A DNA stretch of 64,000 nt from Oscillospiraceae bacterium (GTDB taxonomy: Bacteria; Bacillota; Clostridia; Oscillospirales; Ruminococcaceae), in NCBI GenBank assembly GCA_902363145.1, contig CABIZB010000007.1:41253-105252 (forward strand). Reading direction: 5' to 3'. Both the position numbers and the translations under genes were made by a program. The notes below the pieces were generated by a model, which made no database searches, had not been told where the DNA came from, and was given only the letters and a program-made list of their open reading frames with translations. This document shows positions 45,373 to 54,000 of this stretch, piece by piece. Numbering within the stretch: the first letter of the stretch is position 1; each line of letters opens with the position of its first letter.

Positions 45373-46173
45373 ATGGAAAAAATCAAACCTACGCTTAACG
45401 GAGCTGCGGAAACAATGCTCCAGAGCTTTTATGCACGTGCAAAATACTCGAAAAGCAAGAACTGCAAGTTTTATGACGCAAAGGCTGTTGAAATTGTTGA
45501 CAAGCTGGACTATGATTTTGATGACGCTCACAGTGACTCTACCATGGGCAACGGAGTTATTGCAAGGTCTATAGTTCTGGACGAGCTGGTGGGGGATTTT
45601 ATCAAGAAAAATCCCGACTGCGTTGTTGTGAACATTGCCTGCGGTCTTGATACGAGATTTTACCGCATGGATAACGGCAGGATAACATGGTACAATCTTG
45701 ATCTGCCCGAGACCATTGAGGTCCGTGACCAGATATACAACGAGCATGGACGTGTTTCCACTATCGGTGCATCTGCTTTTGACCCGTCATGGCCCGAAAA
45801 GGTCACTGTAAGAGGAAAAATGCTTTTCGTAATCGAAGGTCTTTCCATGTACCTTACAGCGGAGGAAAACGCAAAGATGCTGAGCATTATCCGTGATAAT
45901 TTTGATAATGCCTATGTTATTATGGAGTGCCTGGCGAAAAAGTGGGTCAACAAGGAAGATCTCGAGAAGTCCATTCAGAAAACAGGTGCGAAATTTGTTT
46001 TCGGTGCGGACAGCTTTGATGATCTGGGTGATGTGGCAAAGGGCTTTGAAAAGGTCAAGGACGACAACATTACCCGTGGCATGGTGAAGATATATCCTAT
46101 ACTGAAGCCGTTCCGGAATCTGAAGTTTATCAACAAGTTTGTGCAGAAAATGCTGATTTTCAGGAAGAAGTAA
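45373..46173 (+). CDS. SAM-dependent O-methyltransferase, LCM/PPM family
   Basis: 266 residues. SAM-binding VVVNIACGLDTRFYRMD (about 83-99), acidic WYNLDLPETIEVR (about 107-119) and FVIEGLSMYLT (about 152-162) are the motifs of leucine-carboxyl-methyltransferase-like enzymes. These act on carboxylates or small molecules; the target is unknown. GGAGG site, own promoter and terminator: a single gene. Confidence 0.8.
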   Translation: MEKIKPTLNGAAETMLQSFYARAKYSKSKNCKFYDAKAVEIVDKLDYDFDDAHSDSTMGNGVIARSIVLDELVGDFIKKNPDCVVVNIACGLDTRFYRMDNGRITWYNLDLPETIEVRDQIYNEHGRVSTIGASAFDPSWPEKVTVRGKMLFVIEGLSMYLTAEENAKMLSIIRDNFDNAYVIMECLAKKWVNKEDLEKSIQKTGAKFVFGADSFDDLGDVAKGFEKVKDDNITRGMVKIYPILKPFRNLKFINKFVQKMLIFRKK

Positions 46174-46198
46174 CAGTCGGATACGTTTGATATGATAA

Positions 46199-46238
46199 AA
46201 ACCATCGCATGATCTTATGATCGTGCGATGGTTTCTTT
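46199..46238 (+). terminator. Terminator after the methyltransferase
   Basis: AAACCATCGCA and TGCGATGGTTT with inner GATC pairing, followed by CTTTTA. Confidence 0.8.
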
Positions 46239-46258
46239 TAATTTGTATGCGTATTGCA

Positions 46259-46600
46259 TTATACGGTAGGCCCGTTTGTTGACCTAAGATATACGGATAA
46301 TAGCTCGAGAGCGGTCTCTTTTTGCTGAACGGTGCAGTGGTCAAGCTGTTCCAGAAGCTCCGCCTGCTTGGCGGCAAGGTTTGGATTGTCATCGGTAAGC
46401 ACTGCATCGGGGGTGATATGCAGTGCTCCGCATATTTTAAGGATAGTTTCTATTCTCATGTTAACGGTGCCACGTTCAATGTCGGCATATGTTCTGTCGG
46501 AAAGATTTGCGGCGTCGGCTACTTCACTTTGTGTAAGTCCCGCTTTCTTGCGTATTGCCAGCAGTTTATTGCCTATTGTTCTGAAATCATATACAAGCAT
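46259..46600 (-). CDS. XRE-family transcriptional regulator
   Basis: 113 residues from ATG 46600 (AAAGGAG site); the longer frame has no site. Helix-turn-helix LAIRKKAGLTQSEVADAANL and SDRTYADIERGTVNMRIETI (about 13-52), the rest helical. Divergent from the five-gene cluster 46783-48647, with repeated AGGAAGAAT motifs between, so probably its regulator. Confidence 0.85.
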   Translation of the reverse strand: MLVYDFRTIGNKLLAIRKKAGLTQSEVADAANLSDRTYADIERGTVNMRIETILKICGALHITPDAVLTDDNPNLAAKQAELLEQLDHCTVQQKETALELLSVYLRSTNGPTV

Positions 46601-46691
46601 TATCTTTCTCCTTTTAAAATTATAATAGGAATAATAGCTCATATTTAATCGTATTTTTACCTATTTATAAGAATTATACTTCCTATTTCTC

Positions 46692-46732
46692 TTGACAAAC
46701 AGGAAGAATAATAGTATAATTACAGGAAGAAT
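46692..46732 (+). promoter_or_regulatory. Promoter and direct-repeat operator of the five-gene cluster
   Basis: TTGACA (46692-46697), 17 bases, TATAAT (46715-46720). CAGGAAGAAT occurs at 46700-46709 and 46723-46732, flanking the -10. A related AGGAATAATAG lies at about 46627, near the XRE start. Confidence 0.8.
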
Positions 46733-46782
46733 GGTTCATATTTATATGAATTAAAATTATTATCTTCAGGGGGAAAGATGAT

Positions 46783-47505
46783 ATGAGAGCTTGTAAATGT
46801 CCCGGCTGCGGTGCTGAACTGAATATTGATGACAACAACAGGGATTTTGCATTTTGTCAGTACTGCGGTGCAAAAATCATGCTTGATGATTACAGAAGCA
46901 CGCAAAGAATTGTTGATGAAGCAAGGTTAAAAGAAGCTGAAATAAAAATGCGTCAGCTTGAAATGGAGGAACGAAAGCAGGCACAGGCAATAGAAGAACG
47001 GGAAAAGGCACGCCGACAGGAGCAGGAACGTGAGCTAAGTGAAAAAAATGAGAAAAAGCGTTTTCTCCTGATATCTGTTATAACATTTTTGGTTTCTCTG
47101 TTTTTTATAGTTATAGGAGTTGTTTTATGCGCAGGCTCTGATACAGATAATTCAATTATTGCAGGATTTTTCCTTTTGAGCATAGGAATTATAATTATGG
47201 CAGTCCTTTTTCTGATATTGAAGTGGCGCAATGATGCAGATAATGCCCGCAACGGAATGGTCAAACTAACGTTCAGTGGAAATCAGGATGAAAATTATCA
47301 GGTGGTTCAGTCTAATTATGCCAAAATGGGGTTTAAAAATATTATGGCTGTTAATCTCCAAGATCTTTTTCTGGGTGTGTTGGATAAGCCAGGAAAGGTT
47401 GAATCAATAACGATTGATGGACTTTCTCCTATTTATGGAAAATGGTATTCTCCGGATGCGCAGGTAATTATAAAATATCATGGCTTTGCAAATAGAAGAG
47501 GGTGA
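46783..47505 (+). CDS. Zinc-ribbon membrane protein of unknown function
   Basis: 240 residues. N-terminal zinc ribbon CPGCGAEL...FCQYCGAKI (about 6-29), an Arg/Glu/Gln-rich coiled coil (about 45-95), two membrane helices (about 95-118 and 122-145) and a soluble C-terminal domain (about 150-240) with KLTFSGNQDENYQVVQSNYA. First gene of a cluster of five small proteins opposite an XRE regulator. Confidence 0.7.
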   Translation: MRACKCPGCGAELNIDDNNRDFAFCQYCGAKIMLDDYRSTQRIVDEARLKEAEIKMRQLEMEERKQAQAIEEREKARRQEQERELSEKNEKKRFLLISVITFLVSLFFIVIGVVLCAGSDTDNSIIAGFFLLSIGIIIMAVLFLILKWRNDADNARNGMVKLTFSGNQDENYQVVQSNYAKMGFKNIMAVNLQDLFLGVLDKPGKVESITIDGLSPIYGKWYSPDAQVIIKYHGFANRRG

Positions 47506-47570
47506 TAAAAAAGTATAGTAATTTTATTTAAGAAATTTATTGAAGCCGAGAAATGAAAGGAGAAAATGAT

Positions 47571-47801
47571 ATGTTATTTGGTTTATTCAAAAACAATGAT
47601 GATGACAGAGTGGCAGAGCTTGAAGAGGAGAATGAGGCGCTTCATAACCGCATTGATGAGCTTAAAGATTTGTGCGAGGAAAAGGATTCTTATTTTACGG
47701 AAATGATATCTGACGGACTGCGGCATGGCAGCAAGCTTGCGGCTAAGCATATGTCAGACAGAAAAAAGTACCTTAACGGCGAATATGATGATGATGAATA
47801 A
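47571..47801 (+). CDS. Small acidic coiled-coil protein
   Basis: 76 residues from ATG 47571 (GGAG site). Short MLFGLFKNNDDD start, then a coiled coil VAELEEENEALHNRIDELKD, ending in acidic NGEYDDDE. The start resembles MGLFDLFKSKKNDD of the protein at 48102. No family recognised. Second gene of the cluster. Confidence 0.6.
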   Translation: MLFGLFKNNDDDRVAELEEENEALHNRIDELKDLCEEKDSYFTEMISDGLRHGSKLAAKHMSDRKKYLNGEYDDDE

Positions 47802-47815
47802 AGGGGAGGATAATT

Positions 47816-48115
47816 ATGGCGGCAGATTGGAGTTATGCAGAATTATGCAAGGAGGTAAAACTTGCGGGAGGACCTGACTGCTACAACGATAGCTTAATAG
47901 AGCTTGGAAAAGGAAAAGGGCGATTTGAAATGTTACCGATAGTATTTGGTGCTGCAATTATTGGCTATTTTGCTACAAAAGCTTATGACAAGTGGTTTAA
48001 TAAGAAAAGAACTGCTATTGAAGAAGCAAATATGCAATGCCTGAATTGCATAAATGGTGATGTAGAGAATAATCAGGAAAAATTGAAAGGAGAAAATAAC
48101 AATGGGACTGTTTGA
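47816..48115 (+). CDS. Small single-span membrane protein
   Basis: 99 residues. One hydrophobic stretch MLPIVFGAAIIGYFATKAY (about 39-57), preceded by DWSYAELCKEVKLAGGPDCY. Three more Cys lie in the protein (CLNC near residue 75). Third gene, 14 bases after the previous one; its end overlaps the start of the next by 14 bases. Unknown function. Confidence 0.6.
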   Translation: MAADWSYAELCKEVKLAGGPDCYNDSLIELGKGKGRFEMLPIVFGAAIIGYFATKAYDKWFNKKRTAIEEANMQCLNCINGDVENNQEKLKGENNNGTV

Positions 48116-48308
48116 CTTATTTAAAAGTAAGAAAAATGATGATGAGGAAATAGAAGAAGCATATAATTGTACAGACGATGAGGATGACGACGATGACGAT
48201 GAATCATTAGATGTGTATGATGCTGCTCTGATCTGGATGTCCAACGGAAAGGATGAAGATTATACTTTTGGTTATACAGAAGAAGAGCTTGAAGATGCAC
48301 TGAGATAA
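48102..48308 (+). CDS. Small highly acidic protein
   Basis: 68 residues, MGLFDLFKSKKNDDEEIEEA, then a long run of Asp and Glu (about 25-38) and AALIWMSNGKDEDYTFGYT. Ribosome site AGGAG. The hydrophobic MGLFDLFK start could touch the membrane. Fourth gene of the cluster; unknown function. Confidence 0.6.
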   Translation: MGLFDLFKSKKNDDEEIEEAYNCTDDEDDDDDDESLDVYDAALIWMSNGKDEDYTFGYTEEELEDALR

Positions 48309-48359
48309 ATTATAAATACAAATCATAAAAAAGTGATATGAGTTTTTTGGAGGGATTTT

Positions 48360-48647
48360 ATGAAATGCCCTAATTGCGGAAAAGAAATCAGTACACCCAA
48401 CAATTATAATGACCCGCCTATTTCTATGTGGGGATATTTTGGCTATGAGATATTGTTCGCCTTGCCGTTTGTAGGATTTATACTGCTTATCATTTTTTCT
48501 GTAAGCGGAACGTGCAATAAAAATCTGCGAAACTTTGCCCGCTCTTATTTCTGTGCAATGATACTGCTAATCATCATAGTTATTATACTCGCTGCTTCGG
48601 GAGTTTTTGGAGCAGCTTTTGGAACAGCACTTAATTCAGGAAGATAA
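48360..48647 (+). CDS. Zinc-ribbon double-span membrane protein
   Basis: 95 residues. MKCPNCGKEI gives a half zinc ribbon; two membrane helices follow (about 22-48 and 62-88). Resembles small zinc-ribbon membrane proteins common in Clostridia. Last gene of the cluster, GGAGG site, followed by a terminator. Confidence 0.65.
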   Translation: MKCPNCGKEISTPNNYNDPPISMWGYFGYEILFALPFVGFILLIIFSVSGTCNKNLRNFARSYFCAMILLIIIVIILAASGVFGAAFGTALNSGR

Positions 48648-48650
48648 AAA

Positions 48651-48690
48651 ATCCCCCGTCAAATCCAAACGATTTGACGGGGGATAAGTT
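48651..48690. terminator. Bidirectional terminator
   Basis: ATCCCCCGTCAAATC (48651-48665) and GATTTGACGGGGGAT (48671-48685), a perfect 15-bp stem with a 5-base loop between convergent genes. Confidence 0.88.
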
Positions 48691-48704
48691 TTTATGCAGG
48701 AAAA

Positions 48705-49325
48705 TTACTCCTCAGGAGCCTTCCTGTTATCAATATAGAACTTGATAAGATCAGCTGCCTGTTCGGTGGTGAGCTTTTCGCTGTTGATGCACAGCTCGTA
48801 GCTGTCGCTGGCACCCCACTTGGTCTCGGCATGGTAGTTGTGGTAAGATGCTCTTGCCTTGTCCATGCGGTTGAGCTTTGCCTGAGCTTCCTTTATGGAG
48901 ATATTCTCAAGTTTTGCGGCTCTGGCTGCTCTGTATTCGGGGGAAGCGGTGATGAACACGCTTACTACATCGTAGTCGTCCTTGAGGATATAATCGGCGC
49001 ATCTTCCGACGATAACGCAGGGACCGTTCTTTGCTGCTTCACGGACTGCGTTTATCTGTGCTTCGTATGCCACCAGCTCAATGGGCTTGCCCATATAGAA
49101 GCCGCCGTTCTGGGCGTTCATTACCAGTGAATACATAAGGCTGGAAGTGGGTGTCTCCTCGAAATTCTGCAAAAAGCTGTCGCACAGACCGCTCTGCTTT
49201 GCTGCTGCGGTTATCAGCTCCTTGTCATAGAAGGGAATGCCAAGCTTTTCTGCCAGGCACTTGCCTATCACTCTTCCTCCGCTGCCAAAACGTCTTCCGA
49301 TAGTGATTATCTGTGTTTTTGCCAT
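48705..49325 (-). CDS. Cytidylate kinase-like family protein
   Basis: 206 residues from ATG 49325; the ATG at 49334 overlaps the AAAGGATGG site. Starts MAKTQIITIGRRFGSGGRVI, with a P-loop-like GRRFGSGGR, then FYDKELITAAAKQSG and VIVGRCADYILKD, as in the AAK6/cytidylate-kinase-like proteins of Clostridia. A nucleotide kinase role is likely but unproven. A family 3 repeat lies upstream. Confidence 0.8.
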   Translation of the reverse strand: MAKTQIITIGRRFGSGGRVIGKCLAEKLGIPFYDKELITAAAKQSGLCDSFLQNFEETPTSSLMYSLVMNAQNGGFYMGKPIELVAYEAQINAVREAAKNGPCVIVGRCADYILKDDYDVVSVFITASPEYRAARAAKLENISIKEAQAKLNRMDKARASYHNYHAETKWGASDSYELCINSEKLTTEQAADLIKFYIDNRKAPEE

Positions 49326-49405
49326 ATGGACCATCCTTTCCGATGATTTATTTTAAGCGTGACCCGTTAAACTGTAATTTTAAGACAATTTGATTGCGGC
49401 ATTTA

Positions 49406-49565
49406 ATACTAATCCTCAATCAACCTATAGACAAATCCTCGGCTGAAATAAGCCCATTCTTCGTCAAGCTCCCTTGCCGGGCGACAAGCCCGCCTGCAGT
49501 CGCTTTCCTAGACTGGTCTTATTTCATCTGTCGGCTTTGTCTATAGAACGATTAAAGATTAGTAT
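49406..49565 (+). repeat. Palindromic repeat family 3, copy 2 (long form)
   Basis: 160 bp. Ends TA-CTAATCCTCAATCAACC and ATTAAAGATTAG-TA match the short copy at 32899. The middle contains GAAATAAG/CTTATTTC and GGGCGACAAGCCC, and is bounded by two TCGGCT words that are merged into one in the short copy. Confidence 0.8.
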
Positions 49566-49606
49566 AAAAATACCAAAATAAGTTTATGGGACTGCTTTTG
49601 TTTCAT

Positions 49607-50977
49607 TTATTTCATTTTTCTGAGGTTAATGGTAAGAAGTGTAATTGCCAGAATAAATGCCATTCCGTCTGCCACGGGGCCTGCCCACAGAACGCCCTCA
49701 ACTCCCATGAATGTAGGAAGTATGAACATTGCGGGGATAAGGAAAAGCACCTGACGGGAAAGGCTGAGTATTGCCGAGAACGCAGGCTTGCCTATTGCCT
49801 GGAAGAATATGCCGCTTACCAGCTGGAAGCCGTTTATGCAGCAGAGCATAAGGAATGTGCGCATACATTTTACGGCAAACTCATTGTAAAGCTGCGACTC
49901 GCTTCCGAAGATGCTTACTACCGACATGGGAGCAAACTGGAAAAGCAGGAATGCGCATATGAGCACCGATTCTGCAATGATAAGGGTTATTTTCAGAGTT
50001 TTCTTTACTCTGTCGGTCTGACCGCTGCCGTAGTTGAAGCCGAATATGGGCTGTGCGCCTGTGGCAAGACCTATTACAACGGCTATCATTATCTGGTTGA
50101 CCTTCATGGTGATACCCATGGTGGTCATGGGTATCTCGGCACCGTATATGCTCATTGCGCCGTACTTTACCAGCAGGTTGTTGGAAACTGCCATTACCAG
50201 CACTATGGACATCTGGGTGATAAAGCTTGAAACGCCCATGGAGCATATCTTTTCAATGGCTTTGAGACGGGGTCTGAGATATTCTTTTTTTAGCCTGATG
50301 TGACGGAGCTTAAATATGTAATACCAAACGCACATTGCGGCGTTTACGAACTGACCCAGGATAGTTGCTATGGCTGCGCCCTTGATGCCCCACTTGAACA
50401 CGAAGATGAACAGGGGGTCGCAGATGAGGTTGATGACGCTTCCTGCCAGCAGGCCTGCCATGCTGAACTTGGGGCTGCCGTCTGCACGGATAACGCCTGA
50501 ATAGCCAACGCTGATACATGAGAAGGGAAGACCGATGGCAATTATCCTGCCGTAGTCCAGCGCATAGGGGAGAGTTTCGGAGGTAGCTCCGAAAAGCATA
50601 CAAAGTGGCTTTGTAAAGATAAGGTATATGGCTGCCAGTATCACGCCCACTATTACCAGAAAGACGGACGCTCCGCCAACGCCCTCTGCGGCGTGTTCGG
50701 GTTCGTTTGCACCCAGCTTCAGGCTCAGATATGCGGCTGCACCGTCGCCAAGCATAAGGGCAAGCGCCAGTGCGATGACGGTCATTGGCATAATTACGTT
50801 TGTGGCACCGTTGCCAAGGTAGCCTATTCCTCTGCCGATAAATACCTGATCTACTATATTATATAGTGCATTCACCACCATACAGATTATTCCGGGGACG
50901 GAGAACTGCAAAAGCAGCTTGCCTACAGGTTCGGTACCAAGAGGATTTTTTGATTCTATTGTCTGTTCCATTTTCAT
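49607..50977 (-). CDS. MATE-family efflux transporter
   Basis: 456 residues, twelve membrane helices. MATE features: N-terminal NPLGTEPVGKLLLQFSVPGI, ALYNIVDQVFIGRGIGYLG and in the second half TGAQPIFGFNYGSGQTDRVK. It probably exports cationic compounds with Na+ or H+. Single gene. Start chosen at the first Met (50977), with GGAAAG upstream; the Met at 50971 is also possible. Confidence 0.9.
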   Translation of the reverse strand: MKMEQTIESKNPLGTEPVGKLLLQFSVPGIICMVVNALYNIVDQVFIGRGIGYLGNGATNVIMPMTVIALALALMLGDGAAAYLSLKLGANEPEHAAEGVGGASVFLVIVGVILAAIYLIFTKPLCMLFGATSETLPYALDYGRIIAIGLPFSCISVGYSGVIRADGSPKFSMAGLLAGSVINLICDPLFIFVFKWGIKGAAIATILGQFVNAAMCVWYYIFKLRHIRLKKEYLRPRLKAIEKICSMGVSSFITQMSIVLVMAVSNNLLVKYGAMSIYGAEIPMTTMGITMKVNQIMIAVVIGLATGAQPIFGFNYGSGQTDRVKKTLKITLIIAESVLICAFLLFQFAPMSVVSIFGSESQLYNEFAVKCMRTFLMLCCINGFQLVSGIFFQAIGKPAFSAILSLSRQVLFLIPAMFILPTFMGVEGVLWAGPVADGMAFILAITLLTINLRKMK

Positions 50978-51342
50978 TTATACGGAACTTTCCGCATTCC
51001 TTTCATCTTCTTATTTTAGGTAATTATAACATATTTTTATTTAAATTGCAAGCTGAATGTTTGGGCAGATGAAAAATCAAACTTGCAAAGATGACTTCTT
51101 AGTACCACTGTTATTATAGTATATGATATCCCGATCGGGGAGTGGATATCATGGGTATGTTGCGGATATGCCCCAAAAATCAGGGATGTCACGCCGCAGA
51201 GCCGCAATATGCGGTAAATAGACGCTTTTCAAATGTTACGTCTGTTACCGTTTTGTGATAAGTTAAGAGATTTTGCGGTAGATTTTGTGGAAATTGTGCA
51301 AGTTGCCGTGAAAATCCTCAGGAAAATTTGTTATAATAATGG
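50978..51342. other. Intergenic region upstream of the TGN-protein cluster
   Basis: About 365 bases without a gene. It holds GATATCC/GGATATC (about 51125-51150) and CCGCA...TGCGG (about 51194-51212) as possible hairpins and the MATE promoter. A plus-strand leader could lie here but no known riboswitch is recognised. Confidence 0.4.
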
Positions 51343-51371
51343 TTGTAGTGCATTTTGAATTGTGCTATAAT
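51343..51371 (+). promoter_or_regulatory. Promoter of the first TGN-type gene
   Basis: TTGTAG (51343-51348), 17 bases, TATAAT (51366-51371). Confidence 0.6.
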
Positions 51372-51428
51372 AAAACCATGCTAAAAGCACCAATTACCAA
51401 TTATTAAAGAATTTGGAGGAAAACAATT

Positions 51429-51716
51429 ATGAAGAAGTTTCTTGCCGCTCTTGCAGCTTCTGCAATGGCACTTTCTATGATGAGCATTTCCGCAATGGCT
51501 GAGGGTATCGACGGTGAAGGCGATGAGATCGATGACGACGAAGAAATCGTTGAGGAAGTAACTACCGAAGAGGTTGTTGAGGAAGTTACCGAGGCTACCG
51601 AAGAGGAAGTTCCTGCTCCCGCTCCTTCTCCTGCAACAGGCAACTCTCCCGTTGCTATGGCAGTTATCCCTGTAGCTCTTGCTGCAGCTGCTGTTGTTGC
51701 TAAGAAGGCTAAGTAA
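51429..51716 (+). CDS. Small secreted protein 1 of the TGN family
   Basis: 95 residues. Signal peptide MKKFLAALAASAMALSMMSI to SAMA, then a mature stretch of about 40 residues that is almost only Glu, Asp, Val and Thr (EEVTTEEVVEEVTEATEEEV), then SPATGN, a hydrophobic tail AVIPVALAAAAVVA and KKAK. This is the architecture of a sortase substrate: SPATG fits the (S/P)PxTG pattern of Clostridioides SrtB. It has almost no folded domain. Six such genes follow in a row. Confidence 0.7.
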   Translation: MKKFLAALAASAMALSMMSISAMAEGIDGEGDEIDDDEEIVEEVTTEEVVEEVTEATEEEVPAPAPSPATGNSPVAMAVIPVALAAAAVVAKKAK

Positions 51717-51745
51717 TCTGAGCTTATACTCAAATCAAAAACTTC

Positions 51746-51785
51746 AAAAAAGTCCGTTCCGTTTTCGGGACGGACTTTTTCTTTT
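51746..51785 (+). terminator. Terminator of TGN gene 1
   Basis: AAAAAGTCCGT (51746-51756) and ACGGACTTTTT (51770-51780). Confidence 0.85.
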
Positions 51786-51824
51786 ACTTTTAAGCGATCA
51801 CTATTGCTTAAAAATCAGGCTTTG

Positions 51825-51861
51825 AGCTAAACGATTACAGGCCAAATGTAATCGTTTAGCT
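51825..51861. repeat. 15-bp perfect inverted repeat
   Basis: AGCTAAACGATTACA (51825-51839) and TGTAATCGTTTAGCT (51847-51861) with a 7-base loop. No strong T tail. It may be an operator or RNA hairpin upstream of TGN gene 2. Confidence 0.55.
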
Positions 51862-52006
51862 AAAATGTATAAGGAAAATATGCGCAAATTCGGCAATATT
51901 GATATAGCTTTTTTTATGCAATAGGTGTATAATTACAATATGGATAATCAGACGGAAAATCCGTCAGCAAGTTTATTAACTGTATAAAAAATTGGAGGAG
52001 ATTATA

Positions 52007-52714
52007 ATGAAATTCAGAAGAATTGCTTCTGTAGCTGCTGCTTCCGCTATGGCTCTTTCTGTTATGGCAGTAAGCGCATCCGCTGCTGATTACAACGCAT
52101 TCCTTATGTACACTGATAATGACTGGGCTTGGTCTCATATGTCCGAGGGCATTTCCGGTGATACTACTGTAAGCGGTTACGGTACATACACTGTTTCTGC
52201 TGACTGCGAAGCTATGCAGGGCGCAAACGCTAACGGCGCACTCGTATTCTGCGTAGATATCGTAGGCGGCGGCGCTGAGTTTACTGTTGACAACACTGTT
52301 GCTACTATCGACAGCATTCTCGTTGATGGCGTTTCTCTCGATGTTGACAACTCCAAGATCGTTTACGGCGATATCGAGGAGAACGGCAACTTCAGAATCG
52401 AGATCAAGAACGCTTACGGTCAGACCGGTGACCTCACCGATGAGCACTACTGCCCTATCGATTCCGATAAGTGCAACCCCGCTAACCTCATTGAAGTAAC
52501 CTTCACACTTGCTGATCCCAACGCTGCTGCTGAGGCTCCCGCTGAGGATGAGGCTTTTGCTGAAGCTCCTGCTGAAGAGACTGTAGCTGAGACTCCCGCA
52601 GCTGACACTGCTGCTACTACTCCCGCTGCAACAGGCAACACTTCCGCTGCTGCTCTTGCCGGTGTTATGGCTGTAGCTGCTGCTGCTGCGATCGCAGTTA
52701 AGAAGTCCAAGTAA
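52007..52714 (+). CDS. Secreted TGN-family protein 2
   Basis: 235 residues from ATG 52007 (GGAGGAG site). Signal peptide to about residue 24 (VSASA), a beta-rich domain (about 25-165) with NAFLMYTDNDWAWSHMSEG, VSGYGTYTVSADCEAM and ILVDGVSLDVDNSK that resembles a carbohydrate-binding module, an Ala/Glu linker (about 168-200), then PAATGN, a hydrophobic Ala-rich segment and KKSK. Likely surface-attached. Paralogue of its neighbours in the C-terminal anchor only. Confidence 0.7.
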   Translation: MKFRRIASVAAASAMALSVMAVSASAADYNAFLMYTDNDWAWSHMSEGISGDTTVSGYGTYTVSADCEAMQGANANGALVFCVDIVGGGAEFTVDNTVATIDSILVDGVSLDVDNSKIVYGDIEENGNFRIEIKNAYGQTGDLTDEHYCPIDSDKCNPANLIEVTFTLADPNAAAEAPAEDEAFAEAPAEETVAETPAADTAATTPAATGNTSAAALAGVMAVAAAAAIAVKKSK

Positions 52715-52752
52715 TCAATAACAACTCACAAATTTACTCCTTTTCTGAAAGA

Positions 52753-52782
52753 GTCCGTACCCGTCGGTGCGGACACTTTTAC
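52753..52782 (+). terminator. Terminator of TGN gene 2
   Basis: GTCCGTACC and GGTGCGGAC with loop CGTC, then ACTTTTACTTT. Confidence 0.75.
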
Positions 52783-52785
52783 TTT

Positions 52786-52887
52786 ATACTAAGCACCAAT
52801 TAAAAACTATACAAAAAATTGAGCATAATCTTGCGTATATGGATTATGCGATGATTTTTTGTCTATAGTTTTATTGGTGATTAGTAT
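52786..52887 (+). repeat. Palindromic repeat family 2, copy 3
   Basis: 102 bp, TA-CTAAGCACCAATTAAAA to ATTGGTGATTAG-TA, nearly the inverse of copy 1 in sequence. It lies just after a terminator. Confidence 0.8.
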
Positions 52888-52992
52888 TATCTGCATGATA
52901 CTGCAAAATAGTTGTGATTTATAAGGGATCGTCTTGGTAACAATGTAGTAACAACGTACAAAGCAATGGTTACAAAATCGTTACAATGCCTA

Positions 52993-53021
52993 TTGAAAAT
53001 CATACCGATTTGTAATATAAT
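52993..53021 (+). promoter_or_regulatory. Promoter of TGN gene 3
   Basis: TTGAAA (52993-52998), 17 bases, TATAAT (53016-53021). Confidence 0.8.
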
Positions 53022-53081
53022 AAAATGTAGATAAATAGGGATAGCTGTCTCAGTGTCCCGAAAAGGTGAGGAGAAATAAAA

Positions 53082-53942
53082 ATGAAAAAAATGAGAGTTA
53101 TGACCGCAGGTGTGGCTGCACTTCTGGCTGTATGCTCAGCTTCTGTAAGTGCTTATGCTCAGTCTGTAATTGATTTTGAGGACGGAAACTACAGCTTCGT
53201 ATCCATGAAAACAGATGACGGCGGAGATGCTTCCGTTCTTTCTGTAGTGGATTTCAACGGCTCAAAGCAGCTGAAAGTCGATGTTCAGGACTGTGCAAAC
53301 GTTCCTAAGGTAAATTTCAGTATAAATCAGCTTCTTGCTTCCGATGATTTTGACAAGGTAAAGACCATTGAAATGGAAATTACCTTTGAATCAAAGGACG
53401 GAGCTACTCCCATTGGCTGGGCAGGCGGCGCAATAGGCACTCAGGGCGGCGAAAAGTCACCTGCATGGGCACAGACCTCATGGGAATGCGGAGAATATGA
53501 AAATCCTGTTTCTGAGGTAACTGTTATCCAGAGAAAGTTCCTGCTTCCCTCCGAGAAGTTCGTGAACGGCACCGAAAACACCGATATGCTCCTTATGAGA
53601 TGGGGCGCTGACGTGGCATATAATATGTATGTTGATAATATCAGATTCCTTGATGACAGCGGAAATGAGATTGAGCTTGCTATCGAAGATACGGCTGATG
53701 TTGCTCCCACTGTGACCGAGGCTGCTGAAGCTCCTGCGGAGACAGCTGCGGAAGATACTGCCGAGGAAGCTGCTCCCGAAGAAACAACTGCTTCAACAGA
53801 AAATACAGACGGTGCCGAAGTACCCGAGTCCGATGAAAAGACAACATCTACCACCACCGGAAACACCGCTGCGGCTGCGGCTGCAACTGCTGTTGTTATC
53901 TCCGGCTATGCGGTCGCTATGACAAGAAAAAAGAATAAGTGA
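53082..53942 (+). CDS. Secreted TGN-family protein 3 with beta-sandwich domain
   Basis: 286 residues. Signal peptide to about residue 26 (SAYAQ). Domain about 28-200: VIDFEDGNYSFVSMKTDDGG, SKQLKVDVQDCANVPKVNF and MYVDNIRFLDDSGNEIELA, the layout of a carbohydrate-binding jelly roll. An acidic Ala/Glu linker, then TTTGN, a hydrophobic tail and TRKKNK. Its domain is about 40 percent like that of gene 4 by eye. GAGGAG site and own promoter and terminator. Confidence 0.72.
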   Translation: MKKMRVMTAGVAALLAVCSASVSAYAQSVIDFEDGNYSFVSMKTDDGGDASVLSVVDFNGSKQLKVDVQDCANVPKVNFSINQLLASDDFDKVKTIEMEITFESKDGATPIGWAGGAIGTQGGEKSPAWAQTSWECGEYENPVSEVTVIQRKFLLPSEKFVNGTENTDMLLMRWGADVAYNMYVDNIRFLDDSGNEIELAIEDTADVAPTVTEAAEAPAETAAEDTAEEAAPEETTASTENTDGAEVPESDEKTTSTTTGNTAAAAAATAVVISGYAVAMTRKKNK

Positions 53943-53960
53943 TTTTGTGCATAATCAACA

Positions 53961-54000
53961 AATTACCCCCTTTAACATTGTTTAAAGGGGTAATTGTTTT
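53961..54000 (+). terminator. Terminator of TGN gene 3
   Basis: AATTACCCC-CTTTAA and TTTAAAGGGGTAATT stem (53961-53995), then GTTTTTATT. Confidence 0.85.

Noticed and set aside
49406..49565. CRISPR-like or insertion-sequence interpretation of the repeat
   Set aside because: There is one palindromic unit, no spacer array and no coding frame; a MITE-like element fits better.
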